Source: a virus. From it: a stretch of 21,176 nucleotides of DNA. The notes beneath the pieces are model-generated. The model was not told where the DNA came from and made no database searches. It saw only the letters and a list, made by a program, of their open reading frames with translations. The position numbers were made by a program, and so were the translations under genes. This document shows positions 1 through 10,129 of this stretch, piece after piece (position 1 is the first letter of the stretch; each line of letters begins with the position of its first letter). The stretch spans positions 1 to 21,176 of IMG/VR virus record IMGVR_UViG_3300010885_032908; one strand, 5' to 3'.

Positions 1-3000
1 ATTTGTTAGTGTACCAATGCTTTCTACAGTAGTAGTTTCTGCACCAACAACGTTTCCAACGTTGTCGATCGCAGTTACTATATCCCCAACATGAACTTTG
101 TATCTTGTAAATGTTAAGTTTGGATTACTTGCAATATTCCACTGGAAACTGTTTGTCAATGTAACCATATTAGTGTTGTAGTTAATGTTGGCCACTAATG
201 TAGTTCCAGGAACTGAATTCCCCTGCCCGTCAGATCCAGTTACTGTATCCCCAACCCAGATGTCGTTGACATTGGTTAATATAATATTGGCACGGGTAGG
301 ATATGCATCTAACAATGCTGTTTTTGTATTTGTTTCGGTTAGAGTGGTTACTGTAAGAGTGCTGTTATTCCACACGTTACCTAGATACGTGGTGGCCAGT
401 GTAGAAGTATCGCTTATCGCTACATTTGGTTCATGGGTATATCCGCTACCACTATTAGTAACTCTTGTATATAATAATGTTGAGCTAACTTCGTCAATGT
501 CCACTGTGGCGCGAGACCCGCCATCGACTAATGGTAAGCTGAAAGTAGCTTCTGTTACATCATATAAGAACCCAGGATGAATAATTCTTAGGCCGGAGAT
601 CGATCCGCTAGACGAATTTTTTGCAGCCGCTAATATCAAACTGTTGTCTCTGCTGATCTTTAATGCGCTGCCGTAGCCTTCGTTAACTCGCCAATCTCCT
701 TGACGAACAGGAAGCACACGGTCAAATTGCCATCCATCAGTTTTTTCAAATACTGCCCAAACATTATTTGCGGTATCGTTGTCAACCCACACACGATCTT
801 TATTTCTCCAGCCGTGTAAGGGAACAGTTGATACTAACTCGTTAATACGGTTGTACCTAACTGATATCATGACCAACAGAACACCTAGTCCAGATATACT
901 TTGTTGTGCTCTTAATGTTGCTATGTTTTTATAACCTTGAACTACAAACGAGATAGCAGTTGGGGTAGATATGACTCTATAGAATCCATCAAATTGTCCA
1001 CCGGTGAAATTCTTAATAACAATTAAATCATCTACTACTAATCCATGAGGTATATCCACATTAATTGTAATTTGGCTGTCGAGCCCAATTTGTAATTCGT
1101 TAATTAATACGTTGGTTTCTGTTGCCCTATAGACATTCCAGGTTTTATTAAAATCCTTGGCTACCCAAAGTTTAAATCCTGCACCAATCTCTGAGACTAG
1201 GCTACTGTAGTCTTGGTAGTCTGACAGATCAAATATAGTGCTATCAACATCGTCAAGTCTTGGATATCCAGCTGTAACTGCATCTCCCACTCGAGGTTTG
1301 ATATCGGCTCGTGTTTGTATAGGGTCACGATTAAATTTATCTTCCGTAGTACGATATAATTCCAATGGTGTAACGTTTATCACTCCATCTGTTGAACTTT
1401 CTCCTCTATTGATCAGTACAACTGTCGATGGATCGTTGGTAAATTGAGTTTCATTCAATTGGAATTCAATTGATTGGTTGCTTCCTAATGCACCATAGTC
1501 ACCAACACGTAGTCCCCATTCTTCGTATAGCGTAATATCGCTGGTTAGGTTTTCAAAAGTCGCAGTAGTCAATGCATTAATTGCACTAATTGATCCTTTT
1601 TGTCTAATAAATCCTTGATAGAATTTAGCCTGAGATGTTACATCTAGTTTAAAGTCCTGGAAGTAAGATCGATCTCTGAATCCGGTTACACCTTGACTCA
1701 ATTGATTCAACTGTAGATCTACAGGACGATTGTCCTGATCGTAGATGTTGTTAAACTTCTCAGCATTATAAGCAAAGTTTGGTAACAGTCCTGTTTTGAT
1801 TCTAGACTTTTCAATTGGAGTCCAATAGGAAAAATCAAAGTCAATTGCGGCAGGTACATCACTAGAAGCATAATAGTAATTTTCTTTAAAATTAACTAAT
1901 GTGCCTTTTTTATAATTTGTTTGCATTACCCATGCATCAACTGTGTCAGTGTTGTATATAAATCCAGCTGGATTTAGTTGTCCGGTCCACGACCCGACTT
2001 TGTTGCCTACCAATCTCAAACGATACTGTCTGTTGTTTAATTCTGGTTGATACATAATATCATTGAACACTGTGGTATTATCTAATAATAAAACATGCTC
2101 GTACTGAACTAAGTTCAGATCAGCCAGGCCAATTGTTTGTCCAAACACAGATGTTAAAGAGAATGTGTTTTCATCTCTAAGCACAGTAAATTGACTATTT
2201 TTTATTTTAACAAAATTTTGGTCTAAGACTTTGCTTCCGTTTAGGTTGCCGTCAACCGAATCGATCACACCATTTTTATTGATAATTTTAATGGCATTGT
2301 ACACTGGACTTAGGATAATTAAGTTTCCGGCTTTCCATCCTTGTTGCGCCCAAGTTAAAAACTCGCGAGCACTTAGCGACCAATCTTGATTTGTTTCTAG
2401 ATCGTTACTAAAGGTATCAAATACCATGCCTTGACCAATTAGATATCGTCCATAACTGATTAAAAAGTCTACTACCTGTTGTCTTGATGAAAATTCAAAT
2501 CCATATGGCACCGTTAGTTTTACAGGTTGGAAATCTCTATAGACTATCGCAGTGTCATTTATAGATTTGATAGAGTAAAAATTACCATTTGGATCACTTG
2601 GTATAATTGTAAAATATGGATTGTCAAGGTTGTATCCAGACACACTAAACCCAGTGGTAGTGCGTTCAATGATTACCGCGCTGTATACTATACGTGATAG
2701 TGGTGCAGATTTATTCAAGAAAATTTTATAATTTTCCTGAGGGATTATTATATTACTACTGCCGCTCGACGGAGAACTTTGATCAGCTAATATTGTTAAA
2801 AGTTTACCATCACTGTACCCTGCCATTTTATAGCTAAGTTTCACTTCCAACGACTGGATTAACTTTTTAATTTTAGCAGTGCCATCAATTGATTTGCTAC
2901 TAAACCAGTCACGTACCCAATTAACATATCCTGCGGTGAACACCACGCTGCCAGAATTAACTCCGTCATCTGGTATAGAAAATGTATTTTTTCTTACTCG

Positions 3001-6000
3001 TTGATTAGTAGATGTTAACATCAATTGATCAACTGCCAGGTTACGTTTGTACGTTGATATATTAAAAAGTGTTCCAAAATAAAATGCTGGTCGACTTAGT
3101 GCTATTGCAATTTGCAGTGCGTATGGGTAAGAGCTACTTCTACGCCATGCTGATTCTGCAGGACCTGCATCTCCTATAGCCCAGCTACTGCTCAATCTTG
3201 TTGAGTCAAATGTTGACAACAGAACTCTCTCGGGACTTTTTAGCATTCCAAATTCATCAACTGGGATTACTTTGCTTAGTCCTGGACGTGCGAATCGTTG
3301 GTCAAAGCCTGTGCGAGGACCACCTGCAATAAACCCTAGTTCTAGATCGTCCCAGAGTACGGTGTTTGCTCCTGTATAAGGAGCAGGACCATAACTTTGT
3401 TCCCACCAACTTGGACGTTCACTAAACCCTAGCATCTCCCAGGGTGCAACATGAGGTTTATCTGTATCGTAAAAATATGTATAAATGCCTCTCCAGAATC
3501 CAGGCACAAATTCACCAGTGAAATCTTTAAGGTATTTGTAGTTCCAGGTCCATGCGTTGTTACTTTCAAACGTGGCATTGGTATTGTAATCTACTTTTCC
3601 TACACTGGCCCATCTTAGGAAATTTTTACTTAGCAACTGATTAAACTCAGATCTAGAATAGTTAACAGACCTAAATTTTCCTGGTATTGAATCAACTATA
3701 TCCAGCAAAGCAGTCTGATAATCGACCTTAATGTTGTTGTAGATTCTTAGTTCTAGTTCTAACAGCAACTGATCGCGGATATCGTTAAACGCCGGAGTGA
3801 TACTGCCGTCATGGCCTTGAATCACAAGGGTTGGTATTTGATAAGTGTCGTCAACGTATATACGTGGAATGTTTCGAGGATGCAATCCAAGTTTGGTCGG
3901 AGTTTCTGGAACATAACACCCAACCGTTGATGGTCTATCAACAATTCGTAATTTTTGTGTATATGTTAACGTTAGAGTTTCTGCAAGATCAATAGCTGAA
4001 AGGTTAGCATTAAAAGTAAAATCGATGCCTTTAATCAGCTGTTGTTTAACACGCGGATTAGTTGAATCTTCAAGATAAATTAAAACTGATCTTCTGCTCA
4101 ATACCGTGTCGTCAAATGCACTAGGCAATTGATAGCGGCGCATTCTAACGTCAACAATTGGAATATTCGTGATAACCGCCGCGGTACCGTAAGGTATCAT
4201 ATCGCTGTCGTACCACGGCATACTGGTATTTTTTCCTACATTAATTGCAGTCATTAATATATCAACTGCTGCAGGAATATCTCTAGGATCTATGTCTAAT
4301 TTAACTCCTTGATCAATAAATTTATTTTTAAATTTAGTATATTCTTTTTGCGCAAATTCAATTGCTTCAATGAATTCAAGTCCTTTGTCACCTAAGAATA
4401 CAGAACTGTATATTGCAGGGCTTGCATGTTGTACAATAGCACCTTGCCAGGGTTTAATATCTATGTCTCTAAGATTGTTTTTTCCTAGCACGGCACCGGA
4501 CATTCCATAATGGCTGGTACTCATGATCGTTAGGTGTTGTCTTAATTGTCCAAGAGTCAGAGAACTAAAATTTAAATTTTCTGCATTTTGATCATGGTTA
4601 GTTGGCAACTGATAATGTCCAATTGACGATGCTGATCCACTGTAGATCAGTATGTCAACTTTGCTTGCTGGATCAAACGACAATAAAGTTTGATCGATTA
4701 TAACTGCATATCTTCCGCCGTGCTTTGCAATTTCAAATTGAGTTGGATCAATTATCTCATTGTCAACATATACCTTGGTATACGGAATAGTCTTGCTTTC
4801 TGCGGGCAAGATATCGATTTCAAAATAATTAGTCAGTCCATCAAACTCATGAGTGATAATCTGATATTGTTTTGTTGGTTCTGCCAGCTTTGTCCAAATA
4901 TTTCTATAACGGAAGCCGCTGGAAACTTTTTGCCTTAGATACATTGTATTAGTATCTTTGCTGATTTCTAACTTGTTTGATAGATACTGGAATGTTTCTG
5001 TATCGTAATTATTAACAAATTCAATGTCTCCAACATTCTGGAAATTTTTATAACTCAGTGGAAATCCTAATTTAGGATCGATTGTTCCAGTTCCAATTTT
5101 GTATGAAAATAATTTTGTTCCAAAAAATTTGCTACCAACATATACTGACGTATCAGTAGCAGAATATCCGGCTAGATCAAAGACATCAAACAGTGGTGCC
5201 TGATTGTAACTTTCTTTTTGTTGTGCCGGTAACCAATTGGTTCCGTTAAACCAGTACTGGTTATAGGTATTCACTCCAACTTGTCGTTGTTTGATTGCAG
5301 ATTGACCAGTGGTCGGTAACGCAATTAATACAGTGTCATCCTCTTCATATGTGTCAGGAGTAGGATCATCTGTTATAGTCTGTACTACATTTAAACTTTC
5401 AATTTTTGCCAATGCCTTGGCGCTTAATGCAAAATTAGTCAACAGCCCCTGGAATACTGGTTGAACTTGATTTAGTTGTACAAAATATTCAAACGTTGCT
5501 GTACCTGTTTGTAATGTGCTTGTGCCAATCACTCTTGGCACAGTTGAGCCAGTTGTAACTCCGCTACCATCAATGCCATACTCGCTGGTTACTGTCATTC
5601 CGACCACAATGCCATCAAGACTATCAACTTGTACTGTATCGGTTCCAGTACTGGAAACAATTTTCTCGACACTCGGAATAGCTGGCTCAATTGTGATAAT
5701 AGGTGCCGATGTATATTCTGCACCACTGTCTTCTATTTGTATTTTTAGTATTTTTGCTGAAGATAAGTTTGCAGTAATCAATCCTTCCATGCTGAATGCC
5801 AATGGAATTCCAGCTACACTGTTTACTCTTTGTGATACTCTGATAGCCTGGTTAACAATATCCATTGATATCACACGTATACCGTCGGGTAAATTGCCTG
5901 CTAGGTCACGTACTCTCATACCATACTGAATACCTTCAATGGTGTTTAAAAATATTGTTGCACTATCTGTTATAGGAGTTCGAATCAAATAATTTGATTT

Positions 6001-9000
6001 AGTTTCCCCAATCGGATCGCTTGTGGCATAATACTCTTCTGTAAAAAATCTACTCTTAGCGGTAAAAAGTATTTTAGCTCCTGCAGGCAAACTAATAGGT
6101 TCGCCGTCTGCATCAAGAGAATTAATATCTCCATCTAGCGTAATTACATTTTCATCAATTGATTCAACTTTTAAAATCGTAGCGTTAGTTAATTCTACAT
6201 CCATATAGGTCATAAAATTATCTGGGTCGGGACCAGTTACGCCAGTACTCACATAAGGAACTCGACTAAAATCAGTGTATCGTATAGTTTGATTTTCTTC
6301 TAGTATCAGTAAAGCAATCCATCCTTGATTAATATAAGCAATATCAGCTGCTGATGCAAACGTCAGTGAACGACTTCCGTTTGCTGTGCTATCAGATATA
6401 GTAGCAGTCACAGTACTAACGATCGTAGATACTAAATTATTTCCAATTTGGTATCCGGCGCCAGGAGTTACTACTTTAAAGTATTCAAGTACATCATCGT
6501 TTAATACCGCAGTAGCAGTTGGAGCGGTACCGCTTGCATAGGTAAAAGACAAAGACGGTGGGGTTAGATAGCCCGATCCGTGCTCAGTTATGTTAATGGA
6601 ATATAACGATATTCCGTTACTAACTGGAGTAGCTGTTGCAGTTTTGCCAATAAATGCCAATGTAGTACCGGCTAATACACTTACTTCACTGCTTAGTTCT
6701 AGTTGTGTTTCGCTTAAGATTTTTCCTACGGTTATTCCATATTCAACAGTAAAGCCGGCTACATATCCTCCGCTGACATACGGAGTATAGTTTCGACCAT
6801 CTAGTGTATTTTGTAATTCTGAATCACTGTAGAGTATCAGGGTTACGGCATCAGTTGCTCCGACCCAGTATATACCGCCATTTAATTCAGAGTCGGTTGC
6901 TGTTAGTACTCCACGTATTACAATTTTATCTCCATCTAATAGATTATGTGCAGAAGCCGTGGTGATCACCACTGGGTTTCCTAATACTATTGAGCTTATG
7001 TTGATTGGAGCAACACCGCCAGTAACGTACATGTTCTGGCCAGCCATTGCCGTGGTATCAACTGTGATAATTTTATTAAATCTTGATGTTTCTGTTACTG
7101 TGACTGTGGTGGTACTTGAAGGTTTTATAACTAACGTTCTACCATTACGCAATACAGCAGAGTTGCTTAACTGAAGCGTAACTCCGTCTGTGTTGATGTC
7201 GGCCACTGTGGTATTGCGAGGAATACCTTCGCCGTACACATTCCATCCAATGCTTACACCAACGGTACCTTGGACTCGTACGTTACTGTCTGAAAAGATA
7301 ATAGTATTAGCATAAGTTTCTGTTAGTGTTATCCCGGTTGCGCCAGCTGGTTTAAAAACATATTTTGTACCATTAGAAAGATTGGCTGCATTTGATAGCA
7401 CAATCTTGTTGCTACCGCCTACGGTATTAATAGTTGTACCACCAGTGACTCCATCGGCATACACTAACAATCCATTGGTTAGCCCCGAGTTGCTTACTAG
7501 ATCAACTATGCTGTTGGTAAATGTTGCTGTGTTTGCATAAGTGGTAGTAGTTTCTAGGCTATTAGGACTAGAAATAGTTATCGTAGGCGCTGTTCCTACT
7601 GCTGACCCACCTTCGATTATGCGGACATAATCAACATATTTGTATCTTGAAAATATTGCATCAAATTGCGCAAGCTCAGTATAAACTGTTTCAATTTTAA
7701 CCGATGGGTCTGCAATGTAATTAAGTCCACTGTAATTTACCACTGCATTTGCTACAGTAGTCGGAGCCATTATTGCAGTACCAACTGCTGGTCTTGCACC
7801 GATGCTGGGCACCGGACTGGCAAAAGTAACCGTAGGAATAAAATTATAAACAGGTGATGTAGCATATCCTATACCACCTGATACCAAATTAAATTCACTG
7901 ATTATACCATCTGCTAAGGTAACATCAATTTGTGCGTTCGTGCCATTACCGCCGCCAACAAATGTAGCAGTAGGAAGACTTCTATATCCTGAACCAAAAC
8001 TATCAAAAACAATATCAGTAATTGTTCCTGTGACACTATCTACTGTTATATTTGCTCTAGCAGGTTCATCTGGATTGCCACCAACAAATACTACTTCAAC
8101 ATTTTCAACTAATTGTACTTCCGGTATCTGATAAGTTGGAAGTAACTCAGTGTTTTGAGACACCAGGTGAATCTGGGTTCGCTCTGCGATGGTAATAAAA
8201 TCTACCTTGAAAATTTTATTTTTAATCTCAGTATCTCGATCTCCGGCAAAAATTATTCTTGTACCAGCTGTTAACGGACGAGTAATGTTATTAGGCAAAT
8301 GTATAACATAACTTTCTTGTCCTTCAACTTGATTAAATGCGTCAGTCACTGTGTAATCTAATATATCCACAGGGGCCTTAGCCCGTTGCCCATAATTGTA
8401 AAGATACAGGTCAGGATCAAATTCTATAATTGGTCGTGATCCGCGAAGTGCAACTGTTTCCAGTATCATTGGATCATTGTTGTACTCTGCGGCCAAAGTT
8501 ATTAGTTCACTGTGGAACCAGCGGTTACTACGACTCCAGGCGTTTAGATCTTGGCTACCTCTGCTGACTGTTAGATAATCAGGAGTACCCAATTGATCCG
8601 CCAGTGCGTACTCTTCTGGCACTACTAGATTACCAATGCTCACCAAGCGTATGCTTCTGCCAACACCTTCGACAATATATACATTGTTTGTGTATGCAGT
8701 CGGAATCACTGTGTTATCAAATCTAATTTTCATTCCGTTGGTAAACTTAACACCGTTGGGACTGGTATAATTTTTCTTACCAATGATTTCAACGGTTACA
8801 TCAATCTGTGCAGAGTCTGGCTCGACTAATTTAAATGTTCCAGCAAACGCATTGTTTACGCCATCTTGATAGTATAGTTCAGTTAATGGAGCAGTAATTG
8901 GTTTAATAAGTTGCCAAAATCCTTCGGAATTTTTTAAGTATTCAACTCCAGCATTGGCTGTTCCGCCTTTAATGTAAACTTTTTTACCTATGCTGACTTC

Positions 9001-10083
9001 TTGTATTGGTTCAAATCTAATCAATGTGTCGTTAAGGATTCTAATTCTAAAAATTCCATATCGAGCATCGGGCGCCAACAAACTTCCGGCTTCAAAAGGA
9101 TATTGAGATTCGGGGTCCTGATCAAATTGATCAAAGTCAAATACACCTTTATCTGTCCAATCGTCGTGTTCGGTTGTTTGTTTTAAAAAAATCACTGTTC
9201 GACCATTGAGTGCAGTTGACGCGGCACCGTCTATTCCACCTGATTTTTTTACAATGGTTAATAGGTGATTTTGTACTTGTGCATATGTCAGCGTGGTAGC
9301 GTAGTCAACTTCTGCCACACGTTCAGCAAGACGTGCAGTATCTTGTGCAGTTGATGCTGGCACACTAAAAGTTATAGTACCAAAATCATCGCCGTTGTTA
9401 GATACTCCAAATACTGATCTTATTTGTACTTCGGCTTCTGTTGAGCGTGTGCCAGATGCTCCTGGTAAAGTTTGAATCCAGAATGGATATCCACCCTGGG
9501 TAGTTTTAAAAGTGTAAGTGGTACCTTTAACTAATGTAACAATTGGATTAACATCAGTTCCGTATCCAGTTATGGTGTATGCTTGACGTGTGCTGTCCCT
9601 AACAACAGTAAAATCTAATACATTGATATTGCTACTTGCGCTAACAACAACTTCAGGAGGGCCGTCTGGTAACCAATAGTACTGATTGAAGTTAACAAAT
9701 TTGTCAAAATCAAACATGCCATCAAAGTTGTAGCTTTCACCTTGAAACAAACGGCTGTGGTCGTTTGTTAGTCCACCGTAGTATTTGATTTTTTGTAATA
9801 GATCAACATAACTAGAATAAAATAATATTGACTTTGCAGCGTCGGTATCTTGTACAACTAAACTAGGTTCAAGTTGATAATTTTGTCTATCGGTAGTTGG
9901 TTCCTCAACGTACTTGTCGCCTGCACGATAGTTAGGAGCAAACTTTCGCCCAATGTATCCATCAATTCTTTTAAAGTCTGGTTCAGAAATCAGCTGATCG
10001 ACTGTCGCCGCCAGGAATTTTCTATTTGCGTCAGATTTAAAAATTTCTGGTAGGAAATTGATACTTTTTATTGCAGCGGCCAT
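1..10083 (-). CDS. Giant baseplate wedge / virion structural protein (gp7 position), C-terminus outside the window
   Basis: The frame starts at the ATG at 10083 (MAAAIKSINFLPEIFKSDAN) and stays open for 3,361 codons to the left edge; I checked every triplet for stops. The start follows gp6 after 46 nt, where T4 has gene 7 (1,032 residues), so a wedge role is inferred from position and from resemblance to giant cyanophage-type structural proteins. Visible parts: N-terminal segment with GYIGRKFAPNYRAGDKYVEE (about 41-60); FVNFNQYYWLPDG then a beta-sandwich region resembling a degenerate cupredoxin (about 128-245); SQDLNAWSRSNRWFH (about 509-523); G-x-G-Y modules near 697, 737, 1170, 1208 and 3212; two tandem repeats of 75-76 residues (about 846-995); a conserved-looking core with LVIQGHDGSITPAFNDIRDQ (about 2080) and PGFWRGIYTYFYDTD followed by PWEMLGF (about 2190-2215). 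No signal peptide or membrane segment was noticed. I find one Cys, near residue 2056. The ORF and family resemblance are firm; exact function is not. Confidence 0.85.
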   Translation of the reverse strand, partial: MAAAIKSINFLPEIFKSDANRKFLAATVDQLISEPDFKRIDGYIGRKFAPNYRAGDKYVEEPTTDRQNYQLEPSLVVQDTDAAKSILFYSSYVDLLQKIKYYGGLTNDHSRLFQGESYNFDGMFDFDKFVNFNQYYWLPDGPPEVVVSASSNINVLDFTVVRDSTRQAYTITGYGTDVNPIVTLVKGTTYTFKTTQGGYPFWIQTLPGASGTRSTEAEVQIRSVFGVSNNGDDFGTITFSVPASTAQDTARLAERVAEVDYATTLTYAQVQNHLLTIVKKSGGIDGAASTALNGRTVIFLKQTTEHDDWTDKGVFDFDQFDQDPESQYPFEAGSLLAPDARYGIFRIRILNDTLIRFEPIQEVSIGKKVYIKGGTANAGVEYLKNSEGFWQLIKPITAPLTELYYQDGVNNAFAGTFKLVEPDSAQIDVTVEIIGKKNYTSPNGVKFTNGMKIRFDNTVIPTAYTNNVYIVEGVGRSIRLVSIGNLVVPEEYALADQLGTPDYLTVSRGSQDLNAWSRSNRWFHSELITLAAEYNNDPMILETVALRGSRPIIEFDPDLYLYNYGQRAKAPVDILDYTVTDAFNQVEGQESYVIHLPNNITRPLTAGTRIIFAGDRDTEIKNKIFKVDFITIAERTQIHLVSQNTELLPTYQIPEVQLVENVEVVFVGGNPDEPARANITVDSVTGTITDIVFDSFGSGYRSLPTATFVGGGNGTNAQIDVTLADGIISEFNLVSGGIGYATSPVYNFIPTVTFASPVPSIGARPAVGTAIMAPTTVANAVVNYSGLNYIADPSVKIETVYTELAQFDAIFSRYKYVDYVRIIEGGSAVGTAPTITISSPNSLETTTTYANTATFTNSIVDLVSNSGLTNGLLVYADGVTGGTTINTVGGSNKIVLSNAANLSNGTKYVFKPAGATGITLTETYANTIIFSDSNVRVQGTVGVSIGWNVYGEGIPRNTTVADINTDGVTLQLSNSAVLRNGRTLVIKPSSTTTVTVTETSRFNKIITVDTTAMAGQNMYVTGGVAPINISSIVLGNPVVITTASAHNLLDGDKIVIRGVLTATDSELNGGIYWVGATDAVTLILYSDSELQNTLDGRNYTPYVSGGYVAGFTVEYGITVGKILSETQLELSSEVSVLAGTTLAFIGKTATATPVSNGISLYSINITEHGSGYLTPPSLSFTYASGTAPTATAVLNDDVLEYFKVVTPGAGYQIGNNLVSTIVSTVTATISDSTANGSRSLTFASAADIAYINQGWIALLILEENQTIRYTDFSRVPYVSTGVTGPDPDNFMTYMDVELTNATILKVESIDENVITLDGDINSLDADGEPISLPAGAKILFTAKSRFFTEEYYATSDPIGETKSNYLIRTPITDSATIFLNTIEGIQYGMRVRDLAGNLPDGIRVISMDIVNQAIRVSQRVNSVAGIPLAFSMEGLITANLSSAKILKIQIEDSGAEYTSAPIITIEPAIPSVEKIVSSTGTDTVQVDSLDGIVVGMTVTSEYGIDGSGVTTGSTVPRVIGTSTLQTGTATFEYFVQLNQVQPVFQGLLTNFALSAKALAKIESLNVVQTITDDPTPDTYEEDDTVLIALPTTGQSAIKQRQVGVNTYNQYWFNGTNWLPAQQKESYNQAPLFDVFDLAGYSATDTSVYVGSKFFGTKLFSYKIGTGTIDPKLGFPLSYKNFQNVGDIEFVNNYDTETFQYLSNKLEISKDTNTMYLRQKVSSGFRYRNIWTKLAEPTKQYQIITHEFDGLTNYFEIDILPAESKTIPYTKVYVDNEIIDPTQFEIAKHGGRYAVIIDQTLLSFDPASKVDILIYSGSASSIGHYQLPTNHDQNAENLNFSSLTLGQLRQHLTIMSTSHYGMSGAVLGKNNLRDIDIKPWQGAIVQHASPAIYSSVFLGDKGLEFIEAIEFAQKEYTKFKNKFIDQGVKLDIDPRDIPAAVDILMTAINVGKNTSMPWYDSDMIPYGTAAVITNIPIVDVRMRRYQLPSAFDDTVLSRRSVLIYLEDSTNPRVKQQLIKGIDFTFNANLSAIDLAETLTLTYTQKLRIVDRPSTVGCYVPETPTKLGLHPRNIPRIYVDDTYQIPTLVIQGHDGSITPAFNDIRDQLLLELELRIYNNIKVDYQTALLDIVDSIPGKFRSVNYSRSEFNQLLSKNFLRWASVGKVDYNTNATFESNNAWTWNYKYLKDFTGEFVPGFWRGIYTYFYDTDKPHVAPWEMLGFSERPSWWEQSYGPAPYTGANTVLWDDLELGFIAGGPRTGFDQRFARPGLSKVIPVDEFGMLKSPERVLLSTFDSTRLSSSWAIGDAGPAESAWRRSSSYPYALQIAIALSRPAFYFGTLFNISTYKRNLAVDQLMLTSTNQRVRKNTFSIPDDGVNSGSVVFTAGYVNWVRDWFSSKSIDGTAKIKKLIQSLEVKLSYKMAGYSDGKLLTILADQSSPSSGSSNIIIPQENYKIFLNKSAPLSRIVYSAVIIERTTTGFSVSGYNLDNPYFTIIPSDPNGNFYSIKSINDTAIVYRDFQPVKLTVPYGFEFSSRQQVVDFLISYGRYLIGQGMVFDTFSNDLETNQDWSLSAREFLTWAQQGWKAGNLIILSPVYNAIKIINKNGVIDSVDGNLNGSKVLDQNFVKIKNSQFTVLRDENTFSLTSVFGQTIGLADLNLVQYEHVLLLDNTTVFNDIMYQPELNNRQYRLRLVGNKVGSWTGQLNPAGFIYNTDTVDAWVMQTNYKKGTLVNFKENYYYASSDVPAAIDFDFSYWTPIEKSRIKTGLLPNFAYNAEKFNNIYDQDNRPVDLQLNQLSQGVTGFRDRSYFQDFKLDVTSQAKFYQGFIRQKGSISAINALTTATFENLTSDITLYEEWGLRVGDYGALGSNQSIEFQLNETQFTNDPSTVVLINRGESSTDGVINVTPLELYRTTEDKFNRDPIQTRADIKPRVGDAVTAGYPRLDDVDSTIFDLSDYQDYSSLVSEIGAGFKLWVAKDFNKTWNVYRATETNVLINELQIGLDSQITINVDIPHGLVVDDLIVIKNFTGGQFDGFYRVISTPTAISFVVQGYKNIATLRAQQSISGLGVLLVMISVRYNRINELVSTVPLHGWRNKDRVWVDNDTANNVWAVFEKTDGWQFDRVLPVRQGDWRVNEGYGSALKISRDNSLILAAAKNSSSGSISGLRIIHPGFLYDVTEATFSLPLVDGGSRATVDIDEVSSTLLYTRVTNSGSGYTHEPNVAISDTSTLATTYLGNVWNNSTLTVTTLTETNTKTALLDAYPTRANIILTNVNDIWVGDTVTGSDGQGNSVPGTTLVANINYNTNMVTLTNSFQWNIASNPNLTFTRYKVHVGDIVTAIDNVGNVVGAETTTVESIGTLTN
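7100..7548 (-). repeat. Two tandem protein repeats of 75-76 residues inside the giant gene
   Basis: Two adjacent copies align by eye. Copy A (about 7548-7325) has the landmarks LLVYADGV, then TTINTV, then VLSNAANLSNG and VFKP. Copy B (about 7320-7100) has WNVYGEGIPRNTTVADI, then LQLSNSAVLRNG and VIKP. Matching landmarks are 225 to 228 nt apart. Related single modules of the form V-x-G-x-x-V, GTT-x-V, V-x-L-S/T-N-S occur near 5640-5500 (IVVGMTVTSEYG) and near 290-130 (IWVGDTVTGSDG, LTNSFQW). They look like beta-rich structural modules. The repeat is seen at protein level; DNA identity is low, so the copies are old. Confidence 0.6.
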
Positions 10084-10098
10084 ATATGTTATTCTCTC

Positions 10099-10123
10099 AA
10101 GGTCTATCTATTATTTAAGGTCT
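10099..10123 (-). promoter_or_regulatory. Short intergenic region before the giant gene: direct repeat and AT-rich motif
   Basis: The 46-nt gap between gp6 and the giant gene holds, on the minus strand, AGACCTT twice, 18 nt apart (10123-10117 and 10105-10099), with TTAAATAA between them at 10118-10111. The AT motif is a weak match to a T4-type late promoter. A GAGAG at about 10 nt before the ATG is the only candidate ribosome-binding site. No stem-loop terminator is visible. Function is unproven and the short repeat could be chance. Confidence 0.25.
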
Positions 10124-10129
10124 TAAAAA

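Noticed and set aside
5516-5929. Plus-strand frame of 137 codons inside the giant gene
   Set aside because: It lies opposite a continuous, domain-bearing minus-strand gene, shows no recognisable motif, and is biased in composition as expected for an antisense shadow. The same applies to the other plus-strand frames between 185 and 9186.
10084-10129. Transcription terminator between gp6 and the giant gene
   Set aside because: No GC-rich inverted repeat followed by a U tract is present on the minus strand; the T run in the region lies within the end of gp6 without a stem.
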